A stretch of DNA of 10,829 bases, from NCBI GenBank assembly GCA_021769025.1, contig JAETTS010000054.1, forward strand, positions 1 through 10,829. The letters run 5' to 3'. Of the stretch, positions 1-6,849 are shown in pieces. Source of the DNA: Enterocloster bolteae. Its GTDB lineage: Bacteria > Bacillota_A > Clostridia > Lachnospirales > Lachnospiraceae. The notes below the pieces were generated by a model. That model was not told the DNA's origin. It was given only the letters and a program-made list of their open reading frames with translations, and made no database searches. The position numbers and the translations under genes were made by a program. Position 1 is the stretch's first letter, and each line of letters begins with the position of its first letter.

Positions 1-90
1 CAAAAAGAAGGGTTCATATTATAATGTAAGCAAAGCGCAATCGTGTCTAAAGGTAGTTGCTTCCTGTAATCTATTATTGCACAGGTAGTA

Positions 91-118
91 TTGCCAGACA
101 ATCCCACCTGATTATCCT
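91..118 (+). promoter_or_regulatory. weak candidate promoter of the small kinase gene
   Basis: A -35-like TTGCCA (91-96) and a -10-like TATCCT (113-118) are separated by 16 bases and lie about 44 bases before the kinase start at 162. The -10 matches consensus at only 4 of 6 positions, so this is tentative. A better TATAAT stands at 20-25, but its -35 would fall outside the window and it is far from the gene. Confidence 0.25.
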
Positions 119-161
119 GCTATCTACATAAAAGGGCACAATGATTGAAAGGAGAAAACTT

Positions 162-686
162 ATGGGAACAGGAATCGTTATATGCGGCCTGAATGGCACT
201 GGAAAAAGCACATTGGGAAAAGCCCTTGCAGAAAAACTGCATTTCTATTTTATAGATAATGAAGACTTATATTTCCCCAAGACAGATCCTGATTATATCT
301 ATGCCTCTCCAAGAACCCGGCAAGAAGTTGAGAAGCTTCTTTTTCATGAAGTTAAAACACATGAAAACTTTGTTTTTGCCTCTGTAAAAGGGGATTATGG
401 GGAGGCTTTCTATCCCTTCCTTCAGTATGCCATATGGATGGATGTTCCTAAAACGATTCGGATACAGCGAGTCAGAAACCGTTCCTTTCAGAAATTCGGC
501 AATCGCATGTTATCCGGCGGAGATTTGCATGACCGTGAAGAGCAGTTCTTTGATTTTGTGAAATCCAGGGCAGAAAATACAGTTGAAGAATGGATATCCT
601 CTTTAACCTGCCCTGTCATACCAGTGGATGGTACAAGGCCCATAGAAGAAAATGTAACTTTTATCATAAACCAGATCCAAAACTAA
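162..686 (+). CDS. small P-loop kinase-like NTPase (AAA / shikimate-kinase-like)
   Basis: Predicted cytoplasmic ATP-binding protein of 174 residues; the substrate cannot be named. The N-terminus holds a beta strand followed by a textbook Walker A loop, GLNGTGKST (residues 9-17), then an IDNEDLY segment (31-37) where small-molecule kinases bind substrate. A basic stretch around residues 100-116 (RIQRVRNRSFQKFGNR) could be a lid with arginines contacting phosphates. The size and architecture fit nucleoside- or shikimate-kinase-like proteins annotated simply as AAA family ATPase. The start at 162 is preferred over the in-frame ATG at 141 because AAAGGAG (148-154) lies 7 bases ahead of it and the protein then begins directly at the Walker A strand. 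The gene looks somewhat more A+T-rich than its neighbours. It is convergent with the AI-2E gene, ending 24 bases from that gene's stop, so it is probably a separate unit. Confidence 0.82.
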   Translation: MGTGIVICGLNGTGKSTLGKALAEKLHFYFIDNEDLYFPKTDPDYIYASPRTRQEVEKLLFHEVKTHENFVFASVKGDYGEAFYPFLQYAIWMDVPKTIRIQRVRNRSFQKFGNRMLSGGDLHDREEQFFDFVKSRAENTVEEWISSLTCPVIPVDGTRPIEENVTFIINQIQN

Positions 687-710
687 ATTCCCCCAAAGCC
701 TTGCAGCCTA

Positions 711-1883
711 TCAGGCCATTTTTCCCTTTTGAGGCTTCCCTGGCTGTTTCTGTCCCTTGGCCCTTATCTCTTTCTTCTCAAGCCTTCCGGTCGCCGCCTC
801 ACGCAAAAGCGCATACAAAACGGAACATAGCGGGATAAATACCAGCATCCCCACTACGCCCATGGCGCTTCCGCCTATGGTCACAGCCACCAAAACCCAG
901 ATGGAAGGCAGACCTACGGAACCGCCCACAACATGGGGATAAATCAAGTTTCCCTCTATCTGCTGGAGAATCTGGAAAACCACCAAGAACACCAGTGCCT
1001 GCACCGGATTTACCATAAGGATCAAAAATGTCCCCACTGCGCAGCCTACAAATGCTCCAAATATGGGAATCAGCGCCGTAAACGCGATAAGAACCCCGAT
1101 CAGCAGTGCATAAGGAATCTTAAGAACCGTAAGGGTGATGAAAAACATAGTGCCCAGAATCACTGCCTCCATACACTGTCCCGCCAGGAAATTGGAAAAT
1201 GTTTTCTCGGTCAAAACCGCAATCCCCAATGCCTTTTGACATACTCTCTCCGGCAAATAGGCCTTACACAGCTTTTTAATCTGCCGTGCCAAGGTCTCTT
1301 TCTGTAACAGTACATAGATGGCGAATACAAACCCAATGCAGAAACTGGTAACCCCGCTTACAATAGACACTGCCATATTGAACGTAGAGCTAAGCATGGT
1401 ACCTGCCCCACTGGACAAAAACCCCATAACATCCTTGCCGATCTGTTCCCAATCAATGTCCACACTTTCAATATAATCCACCACCTCCGGATATCTGGCA
1501 AACAGATCCTCCGCCTGCCTTTGGATGGTCTCAAAAAATGCAGGAATGCTTTTCTGCAGGCTCATAACCGTCTCTACCAACTGAGGTCCCACCACAAAAA
1601 CAACCAATGCTAAAACACCTGCCACTCCGATTATGGCTAACCCTAAGCTGAGGGGCCGCTTGAACCTTTTCATCCGTCTCGCTGGAGTATGGCACTCAAT
1701 GGCCCGCATGGGAACATTGAGGATGAACGCAATGGTTCCTCCCAAAAGAAACGGAGAAATCATGGAAACGCAGTTTCCCAAAACTCCCAGAACCTTTTGA
1801 TAATTTATGCCTGCCACCACTGCAACTACCGTAAATAGGATCAAACTTCGAATCTTGTTCATATTGTTCCTGTTAAGTTCCAT
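711..1883 (-). CDS. AI-2E family transporter (PF01594-type permease)
   Basis: Integral membrane protein of 390 residues. Hydrophobic segments are visible near residues 13-26, 40-56, 78-99, 168-193, 233-254, 257-290, 295-308 and 325-362, with a long amphipathic extracytoplasmic-type stretch (about 100-160) after the third segment. This matches the AI-2E/UPF0118 arrangement. Conserved family features are FLAGQ (232-236), PIFGAFVG (273-280) and the QQIEGNLIYPHVVG run (307-320) with GLPS just after. The family was named for an autoinducer-2 exporter, but members also act as Na+/H+ antiporters or have unknown substrates, so AI-2 transport should not be assumed. The tail after residue 363 is strongly basic and cytoplasmic. 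ATG 1883 has only a distant AAAGGA; an internal ATG at 1862 (residue 8) has AGGA 5 bases ahead. I kept 1883 because I recall the first residues resembling other family members' N-termini, which I could not check. Confidence 0.9.
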   Translation of the reverse strand: MELNRNNMNKIRSLILFTVVAVVAGINYQKVLGVLGNCVSMISPFLLGGTIAFILNVPMRAIECHTPARRMKRFKRPLSLGLAIIGVAGVLALVVFVVGPQLVETVMSLQKSIPAFFETIQRQAEDLFARYPEVVDYIESVDIDWEQIGKDVMGFLSSGAGTMLSSTFNMAVSIVSGVTSFCIGFVFAIYVLLQKETLARQIKKLCKAYLPERVCQKALGIAVLTEKTFSNFLAGQCMEAVILGTMFFITLTVLKIPYALLIGVLIAFTALIPIFGAFVGCAVGTFLILMVNPVQALVFLVVFQILQQIEGNLIYPHVVGGSVGLPSIWVLVAVTIGGSAMGVVGMLVFIPLCSVLYALLREAATGRLEKKEIRAKGQKQPGKPQKGKMA

Positions 1884-1977
1884 ACCTTGTTTACTATTCC
1901 TTTCCCTTCTCTTTCACGAACACCGGAAATTCCCACCGGTCATCCAGATGATTTCTTTTCTATATTTCTATCCAATC

Positions 1978-2005
1978 ATTGTAATCTTTTCTGCCTGCCA
2001 ATCAA
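1978..2005 (-). promoter_or_regulatory. candidate promoter of the AI-2E gene
   Basis: Read on the minus strand, TTGATT (2005-2000) and TACAAT (1983-1978) are separated by 16 bases, giving a leader of roughly 88 bases before ATG 1883. The leader contains a dyad ACCGG / CCGGT (arms 1922-1926 and 1936-1940) that could be a small hairpin. The -10 matches at 5 of 6 positions and the -35 at 4 of 6. Only a weak hairpin without a T-tract (2009-2022) separates it from the end of lacI, so read-through from lacI is also possible. Confidence 0.35.
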
Positions 2006-2035
2006 AGCCAGGTTCCCACCTGATTCCGGTAGCGG

Positions 2036-3061
2036 TCATGCAAGGGTATACTTGGTCATAATCTTTATCTCTGTATACCAATACTCTTTTTTCGGCATCT
2101 TTCCCTTTAAAAGAATGTCCGCCAGGATATTGGGAGGCCTGTACCCCTGGATATACCCATTCTGGTCAATCAAAAAGTCCACTGTATCCTCCCTGAGAGC
2201 CTTCTCATTCTTCGGTGTCTGATCATAGATCACCACATAGGGCCGCCGGTCCAGCTTTAGCGTCTCAAACGCCTTTGCCACCCCGGCTTGTCCTCCTGAT
2301 ACCACCAGAATTCCGCTGATCCCAGACACAGCCATCATCGTATTCTCGATAATCCGCTGCACCTCATCCGTCTCATCAAAACTTCCTTGAACGCCAGCGA
2401 TCTCCAACTCCGGGTATGTCTGTTTTAGCTCCTCCACAAATCCGTCCACCCGAAAATTATTGACCGGATTGCCAAAGGATCCTGTAATAATCAGTATTTT
2501 CCCTTTTCCCTTGGTTAACATCCCCAAGAGACCTGCCGCAGCTCTGCCGCTTTTTTTGTTGTCCATCCCCACGAAACAGCATCTCTTGATTCCCACAATA
2601 TCGGAATTAAAGGTTACCACCGGAATCTTTTCTTCTTCAGCCAGCCCATTGATACGCATACGGATTGCCTCCGACTCCACCGGCATCACCGCAAGCCCGT
2701 CAATCCCCTGTTCCACCAGCTGGTCAATGGCCTTAAGCTGTTCTCCGGAGTCCACAGAGAGAACCTCCCTCACAAGAACTTCCACACCCCGTTCCGCCAA
2801 CTCTTCCTTGGCCTTGCGGATCCCTCTGTTGATCTCCAGCATGAAAGAAGCCCTTGCAAGCTGAGTTACCACGCCGATCCGAATCTGCGCCTTGCTGCCT
2901 CTTCCCTTCCGCTCTTTCTTCGTATATCCCAGTTCCTGCGCGATCTGTTTGATCCTCTCCTCCACATCGGGAGCAATTCTCCCACGCTGGTTTAACGCCC
3001 TGTCCACCGTCCCTCTGGACACTCCCGCCAAGTTTGCAATCTGCTGTATCGTCACTGCCAT
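2036..3061 (-). CDS. LacI-family transcriptional regulator with sugar-binding-protein-like domain
   Basis: DNA-binding repressor or activator of 341 residues. Residues 3-48 form the LacI helix-turn-helix and hinge (TIQQIANLAGVSRGTVDRAL then RGRIAPDVEERI and ELGY). Residues 60-335 form a periplasmic-binding-protein-like effector domain (RIGVV at 61-65, GIDGLAVMP at 119-127, VVTFNSDI at 148-155, FVGMDN at 163-168). The recognition helix reads RGTVDRALN rather than the usual TVSRVLN, a variant I know from a LacI subgroup with ribose-binding-protein-like sensors. The start at 3061 is preferred to ATG 3091: GAGGAG lies 9 bases upstream and the protein then begins just before the HTH. It lies immediately downstream of the iol genes, in the same direction but behind a terminator and with its own promoter. 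It is probably the local regulator of the GH28-iolE-iolG genes. The effector could be an inositol, keto-inositol or related sugar, which is inference. Confidence 0.9.
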   Translation of the reverse strand: MAVTIQQIANLAGVSRGTVDRALNQRGRIAPDVEERIKQIAQELGYTKKERKGRGSKAQIRIGVVTQLARASFMLEINRGIRKAKEELAERGVEVLVREVLSVDSGEQLKAIDQLVEQGIDGLAVMPVESEAIRMRINGLAEEEKIPVVTFNSDIVGIKRCCFVGMDNKKSGRAAAGLLGMLTKGKGKILIITGSFGNPVNNFRVDGFVEELKQTYPELEIAGVQGSFDETDEVQRIIENTMMAVSGISGILVVSGGQAGVAKAFETLKLDRRPYVVIYDQTPKNEKALREDTVDFLIDQNGYIQGYRPPNILADILLKGKMPKKEYWYTEIKIMTKYTLA

Positions 3062-3137
3062 GCTTTCTATCTCCTCTTTTTGCAGGATCATCTGTCACTG
3101 CTCCAGTGCATTCCACGGAATTTTTTTGCGTGCTTTC

Positions 3138-3166
3138 ATCATAGCACACATTTATTTTGTGTGCAA
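3138..3166 (-). promoter_or_regulatory. promoter of the LacI-family regulator gene
   Basis: On the minus strand, -35 TTGCAC (3166-3161) and -10 TATGAT (3143-3138) have the ideal 17-base spacing. Transcription would start near 3131, giving a leader of about 70 bases to ATG 3061. The promoter lies downstream of the iolG terminator, so lacI can be transcribed independently of the metabolic genes. Confidence 0.65.
3144..3164. promoter_or_regulatory. 21-base dyad (probable operator) inside the lacI promoter
   Basis: Perfect 7-base arms GCACACA (3144-3150) and TGTGTGC (3158-3164) flank a 7-base A/T-only centre. The dyad fills the spacer and overlaps the -35 box, so a protein bound here would block RNA polymerase. 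The simplest reading is autoregulation by the adjacent LacI protein. The odd total length and lack of a central CG are not typical LacI operator features, so another regulator is possible. No second copy was found by eye upstream of GH28 or iolE. Confidence 0.5.
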
Positions 3167-3216
3167 TATGATTCTTTCGTTCTATTCTGCTTTCTGTTTC
3201 CTATTTTCTGTTTCCT

Positions 3217-3273
3217 AAAAAAGAAAGCCGCCTCATGAAAGGAACCAACACGTTCCCTCTCATCAAGCAGCTC
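3217..3273 (-). terminator. rho-independent terminator after iolG
   Basis: On the minus strand a long hairpin is followed by TTTCTTTTTT (3226-3217). The inner stem pairs ATGAGAGGGAAC (3263-3252) with GTTCCTTTCAT (3245-3235) around a 6-base GTGTTG loop with one bulged G. After a G-G mismatch the outer stem continues with AGCTGCTT against AGGCGGCT, using two G-T pairs. It ends the transcript coming from GH28-iolE-iolG about 60 bases past the iolG stop and isolates lacI. Confidence 0.85.
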
Positions 3274-3332
3274 TCCACACCTTTGACAGGCCTTCTATTT
3301 CAAATCTTAGATTCTCAAATTCTGGCTTTTAC

Positions 3333-4343
3333 CTACCGAACCTCGTCAATCTTTACCGGACGATGCTCTTCCATGGATTTCTTTGCAGCCAATCCCATGA
3401 GAACTGGCTCCAGGCCGTCCATAACGCCCAGAGGCGTATCGGTGTCATTCACAATAGCATCGATGAAGCACTTCACTTCTTTTGCATAGGCAGCCATATA
3501 CCGTTCCAGGAAGAAATGCAGCGGAACCTCACCGGTAACACCGTTCTCATTGCTCAACACAGCTGCCGACGCCGTATCATTGCCAGTGGCAACCATGCCT
3601 TTGGAGCCAAATACTTCGGCTCTCTGATCATATCCGTAAACAGCCTTTCTGGAGTTGTCGATCACTGCAATAGCGCCATTCTCCATCTTCAGGGTAATAA
3701 CCGCCGTATCCACATCCCCTGCCTCTCCGATTGCCGGGTCAACCAGAACCGCTGCCTCTGTATAGACCTCTGTGGCATTGCATCCAGCCAGGAAACGAAC
3801 CATATCAAAATCATGAATGGTCATGTCTAAGAACATACCGCCAGATACCTTTACATACTCCGCAGACGGCGGCTCCGGATCTCTGGAAGTCACTTTGATC
3901 ACATGGATGTCGCCTACCTTGCCTGCCGCAACCGCATCTCTTACCGCCTCAAAATTGTGATCAAATCTGCGGTTAAAGCCTACCTGGTATTTTACCTTGC
4001 TGCCCTTCAACGCATCGATCACCTCCTGAATCTTCTCAATATCATGATCGATGGGTTTCTCGCAGAATACATGCTTTCCAGCCTTGATAGCCTCCACGGA
4101 AATAGGGGAATGGGTATCTGTTGAGGAACAGATCAACACCGCATCAATCTCCGGATCCGCCAAAACGTCCTTGTAATCCTTAGTTACCTGCGCTACGCCC
4201 ATATCTTTTGCCCATGCAGCTGTCTCATCTGTTAAAAATGGATCTGCCAGCATCTTCACTTTTGCATCCGGTACCTGGGTACAGATACTCTGTACATGCA
4301 CCTTGCCGATTCTTCCTGCCCCGATGATTCCTACATTGATCAT
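3333..4343 (-). CDS. iolG: inositol 2-dehydrogenase-like oxidoreductase (Gfo/Idh/MocA family)
   Basis: Soluble NAD(P)-dependent dehydrogenase of 336 residues, the usual family length. The N-terminal Rossmann domain begins with GIIGAGRIGKVH (residues 5-16) and contains the signature CEKPID with catalytic Lys96. The C-terminal domain has GGMFLDMTIHDFDM (168-181); Asp173 and His177 match the Asp and His that complete the Lys-Asp-His catalytic set of Bacillus inositol dehydrogenase. Classical IolG oxidises myo-inositol at C2 to scyllo-inosose using NAD+. Location supports this role: the gene starts 39 bases after the stop of iolE, whose product consumes scyllo-inosose, with AAGGAG 10 bases before the ATG. 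A strong terminator follows. Relatives oxidise other inositol isomers (IolX/IolW type), D-chiro-inositol or sugars, so the exact substrate is uncertain although the class is not. Confidence 0.9.
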   Translation of the reverse strand: MINVGIIGAGRIGKVHVQSICTQVPDAKVKMLADPFLTDETAAWAKDMGVAQVTKDYKDVLADPEIDAVLICSSTDTHSPISVEAIKAGKHVFCEKPIDHDIEKIQEVIDALKGSKVKYQVGFNRRFDHNFEAVRDAVAAGKVGDIHVIKVTSRDPEPPSAEYVKVSGGMFLDMTIHDFDMVRFLAGCNATEVYTEAAVLVDPAIGEAGDVDTAVITLKMENGAIAVIDNSRKAVYGYDQRAEVFGSKGMVATGNDTASAAVLSNENGVTGEVPLHFFLERYMAAYAKEVKCFIDAIVNDTDTPLGVMDGLEPVLMGLAAKKSMEEHRPVKIDEVR

Positions 4344-4382
4344 AAATCTTACTCTCCTTTATATGTATAAAATAAAAACTAT

Positions 4383-5282
4383 TTACAGCCCTGTCTTCTC
4401 TGCAATATATTTTCTGGCGCGGATAGCATACTCAAGGGGATTGGCCTTAGCCGGATCCTGCTCTGCCTCCACCAGCATATATCCCTCATACTGATTCTCT
4501 TCCAGAACCTTAAAGATCGGATCAAAATCGATGCAGCCGTCGCCTGGAATGGTAAATGCCCCCATTCTTACACCGTCTAAGAAACTTTTATTCTCTGCTT
4601 TTACCTTCTCAACCACATCTGGACGGATATCCTTCAGATGCACATGTTTGATTCTGCCAATGTATTTCTTCACCATAGCCAAAGGATCCTCTCCACAGTA
4701 GCGGAAATGGCCGGTATCAAACAGCAGGCTCACATACTCTGGATCCGTATTGTCCAGCATACGGTCTACCTCGTCTGCAAACTGTACAACTGTTCCCATA
4801 TGATGATGGAAGGTTAAGCTGATGCCATAGTCTTCCTTGGCAATCTTACCCAGACGGTTTAACCCATCACAGAAGGTCTTCCACTCCTCATCATTCATCA
4901 CATATTTATGTCCGAAGATAGGGGTATCCAGCTGGCCCTGTACGCTGTGGCTCTGCTCGGAAGCACCGATGATCTTGGAACCCATGGCTTTTAAAAATTC
5001 ACACTGGGCACGGAACTCTTTCTCAACTTCCTCAAATGGTTTTGTGATCAGGAAGGAAGAAAACCACTGATTGCAGATCTCCACTCCCCTTAACTCCAAT
5101 GCCTTCTTAAGAACTTGTGGATCTTTGGGATATTTGTTGCCAACCTCAGAACCAGTAAAGCCGGCCAGTGCCATCTCACTGACGCACTGCTCAAAGGTAT
5201 TCTCCTTTCCCAGATCCGGCATGTCATCGTTGGTCCATGCGATGGGCGCGATTCCTAATTTCACTTTTTCTTTGTTAAACAT
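4383..5282 (-). CDS. iolE: myo-inosose-2 dehydratase
   Basis: Cytoplasmic TIM-barrel metalloenzyme of the AP-endonuclease-2-like sugar isomerase superfamily, 299 residues, the normal IolE length. Classical IolE removes water from 2-keto-myo-inositol (scyllo-inosose) to give the 3,5/4-trihydroxycyclohexane-1,2-dione, the second step of myo-inositol catabolism. Recognition is strong: LGIAPIAWTNDDMP (9-22), LGKENTFEQCVSEMALAGF (24-42), SEVGNKYPKDP (45-55) and ICNQWFSSF (69-77) follow the IolE family pattern closely. Candidate metal and substrate residues are the HHH run (159-161), DTGH (189-192), HVHLKD (213-218) and the late Glu in MLVEAEQD. The start at 5282 is chosen over an upstream ATG at 5318 because AGAGGAAAAGG lies just ahead of it and the 12 extra residues (rich in Lys and Arg) are not family-like. 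It is co-directional with and 39 bases upstream of iolG; GH28 lies 172 bases further upstream. Confidence 0.93.
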   Translation of the reverse strand: MFNKEKVKLGIAPIAWTNDDMPDLGKENTFEQCVSEMALAGFTGSEVGNKYPKDPQVLKKALELRGVEICNQWFSSFLITKPFEEVEKEFRAQCEFLKAMGSKIIGASEQSHSVQGQLDTPIFGHKYVMNDEEWKTFCDGLNRLGKIAKEDYGISLTFHHHMGTVVQFADEVDRMLDNTDPEYVSLLFDTGHFRYCGEDPLAMVKKYIGRIKHVHLKDIRPDVVEKVKAENKSFLDGVRMGAFTIPGDGCIDFDPIFKVLEENQYEGYMLVEAEQDPAKANPLEYAIRARKYIAEKTGL

Positions 5283-5454
5283 AGAACCTTTTCCTCTTTT
5301 CTTGATTTTTATATTCATACCTGCCAGCGCTGCCCTTAAGAAACTTCGGTAACGGCGGGCGCAGTCAACAGGTATTTTTTACCCCACTGCCTCACCAGGC
5401 AAATGCCAGATGAAGACATCCTACACAGCCAGGATGAAGTGTCAGATACCCATT
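5283..5454. other. GH28-iolE intergenic region with hairpins and direct repeats
   Basis: This gap of 172 bases between two co-directional genes holds several symmetric elements. A hairpin is formed by CATCCT / AGGATG (5418-5423 and 5432-5437). Another is TGCCT / AGGCA with a 4-base loop (5388-5401), and a third is GGTA / TACC around five T (5371-5383). No T-tract follows the first two on the minus strand, so they do not look like terminators. No convincing promoter was found for iolE: TTGACT (minus strand, near 5364-5369) has no matching -10. Read-through from GH28 with RNA processing, or a regulator-dependent promoter, are both possible. Confidence 0.4.
5406..5439. repeat. short direct repeat pair upstream of iolE
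   Basis: CCAGATGAAG (5406-5415) recurs as CCAGGATGAAG (5429-5439), one base longer, with start points 23 bases apart, about two helical turns. The placement, 120-160 bases upstream of the iolE start, fits tandem binding half-sites for a regulator, but a chance repeat of this length cannot be excluded. Confidence 0.3.
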
Positions 5455-6813
5455 TTATATGATCTTAATGTCTTCATATCCTGGCTGAGCCGCCTTTCCA
5501 GAAAAACCGTCCATGGAAAGTCTCTCACAATCCTCTGCATAAAGGGCTTCCCCGAACTGGGACATATCCTGTCCCTCAAACCTTACCCGGCAATCCTTTA
5601 GAACCACATCATCCGCCCTTCTCATATAGAATCCAGCGGATTTGATCTCCTCAATCTTCTGTCCGTATCCTGGGCGAAGGTCATACATTCCTTTTGGCCA
5701 TTTACTCTTTGTGCGCATGGTCACGAACACCTTCTCAAACAACACGTCCTCGATGTGGTTTCCGTCACTTCCGGATAAGAACACCCCGTTTTCCGAATCA
5801 CAGGTGATATTGCAAAACCGGATGCCCTTGATATGTCCGGACTTTGTATTCTCATCCCTGTCATGGGTGGAAATGGTGATAGGCTCTGCACATCCCCACC
5901 AGCAGTCTGCAAATCTTCTGGTCTCAATGATGATGTTGGAGAAGGAAACATTTTTCACGTTGCCGCCATCCCGAATCTGGATAGAGATTCCGCGGTTGGT
6001 GTTGCTGATGATACAGTTGTCCACCACCACATTCTCAAAATCTCCGGTTCCCTCTGTTCCGATCTTCAGTGCCGCCGATGTAGATACCAGGGTACACCCG
6101 GAAACCACCACATTCTTCGTAGGCCCGTACTCCATGTTGCCAGAAGAGCTCTTTAAGCAGATACAGTCATCCGCGCATGTAATATGGCATCCCAGAATCC
6201 TTACGTTGGTGGAATGATCCGGATCAATTCCGTCCGAATTGGCCACATTTAAATCATTTAAAATTCGGATCCCTGAGATCAGCACATCGTCACACCCGGC
6301 TGGGTGCAATGTCCAAAACGGTGCATTTCTCATGATGATTCCTGTAAAAGAAATATGATTGCAGTGCTCCACATAGACCAACGTAGGCCTTGGATAAAAA
6401 TCCCCTGTCACATAGTAAGGGCTGACTTGCTTGACAAATGCATAGGCATTGCCGTCGATCGCCCCGGCACCGGATATGGCAATATCATCCGCATCTTTTG
6501 CGTAGATAAATGCATAGGACGGCTTTAAGGTTACCGGAGTCCCCACCCGATCAACTCCGTCATCCCTCTGCCCTGCATTGGGATGAAAATAGGTCTCAAG
6601 ATCCGAGTGGGCCTTAAGTACTGCTCCCCTCTCAAGATGCAGATCCACATGCTCCTTCAAAACAATGGAACTGGAATAAAAGGTTCTCCCTCCCTCCAGA
6701 ACCACACGGCCGCCACCTGCCTGGCTACAGGTATCAATAGCCCTCTGAATCGCCGCCGCATCATTGGTCACCCCATCAGCCTTTGCCCCAAAATCAAGCA
6801 CTCGATAATCCAC
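5455..6813 (-). CDS. intracellular glycoside hydrolase family 28-like protein
   Basis: Right-handed parallel beta-helix hydrolase of 452 residues with no signal peptide, so predicted cytoplasmic. It opens with the GH28/pectate-lyase-superfamily start DFGAKADGVTNDAAAIQRAI (7-26). The catalytic region is clear: NSDGIDPD (192-199, Asp194 and Asp197) and ADDCICLKS (214-222, Asp215 and Asp216) match the NTDxxD and DDCIAIxS motifs of polygalacturonases. Where these have GHG, this protein has STSAALKIGTEG (244-255), and where they have RIK it has GISIQIRDGG (275-284). The His and basic substrate contacts are therefore apparently absent, which suggests a substrate other than plain polygalacturonan. 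The start codon is GTG; AGGGG lies 4 and GGAG 9 bases ahead, and no upstream ATG gives a better family start. It begins 36 bases after the NlpC/P60 stop and precedes iolE, suggesting it releases the cyclitol or sugar used by IolG and IolE. Confidence 0.85.
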   Translation of the reverse strand: MDYRVLDFGAKADGVTNDAAAIQRAIDTCSQAGGGRVVLEGGRTFYSSSIVLKEHVDLHLERGAVLKAHSDLETYFHPNAGQRDDGVDRVGTPVTLKPSYAFIYAKDADDIAISGAGAIDGNAYAFVKQVSPYYVTGDFYPRPTLVYVEHCNHISFTGIIMRNAPFWTLHPAGCDDVLISGIRILNDLNVANSDGIDPDHSTNVRILGCHITCADDCICLKSSSGNMEYGPTKNVVVSGCTLVSTSAALKIGTEGTGDFENVVVDNCIISNTNRGISIQIRDGGNVKNVSFSNIIIETRRFADCWWGCAEPITISTHDRDENTKSGHIKGIRFCNITCDSENGVFLSGSDGNHIEDVLFEKVFVTMRTKSKWPKGMYDLRPGYGQKIEEIKSAGFYMRRADDVVLKDCRVRFEGQDMSQFGEALYAEDCERLSMDGFSGKAAQPGYEDIKII

Positions 6814-6841
6814 AATACCCCTCTCCCTTCCTGTCTTCCTA

Positions 6842-6847
6842 ATTATA
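6842..6847 (-). promoter_or_regulatory. candidate -10 box for the GH28 gene
   Basis: Perfect TATAAT on the minus strand (6847-6842), embedded in the 10-base palindrome AATTATAATT (6841-6850). It begins just past the NlpC/P60 stop codon and lies 28 bases ahead of the GH28 GTG. The best -35 candidates at 16 or 17 bases (TTCGGA, ATTCGG) are poor, as might be expected of a promoter that needs an activator. It could start the GH28-iolE-iolG transcript independently of the upstream gene. Confidence 0.35.
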
Positions 6848-6849
6848 AT

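Noticed and set aside
20..25. TATAAT near the left edge as promoter of the kinase gene
   Set aside because: Its -35 would lie outside the window and it is about 135 bases from the start codon, so it cannot be assigned.
700..730. GCCT-ATC-AGGC followed by TTTTT as terminator of the small kinase gene
   Set aside because: Stem of only 4 base pairs with mismatches beside it, and it lies at and within the end of the convergent AI-2E gene.
2009..2022. Hairpin CAGGT / ACCTG after lacI as a terminator
   Set aside because: Five-base stem and no T-tract on the minus strand; transcription termination is not supported.
2733..3149. Minus-strand frame of 138 codons overlapping the start of lacI
   Set aside because: Out-of-frame shadow; composition is disordered and Gly/Asp/Arg-rich, while the lacI frame has an unmistakable HTH.
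5642..6217. Plus-strand frame of 191 codons inside the GH28 gene
   Set aside because: Antisense shadow of a gene with clear catalytic motifs; no ribosome site and no family resemblance.
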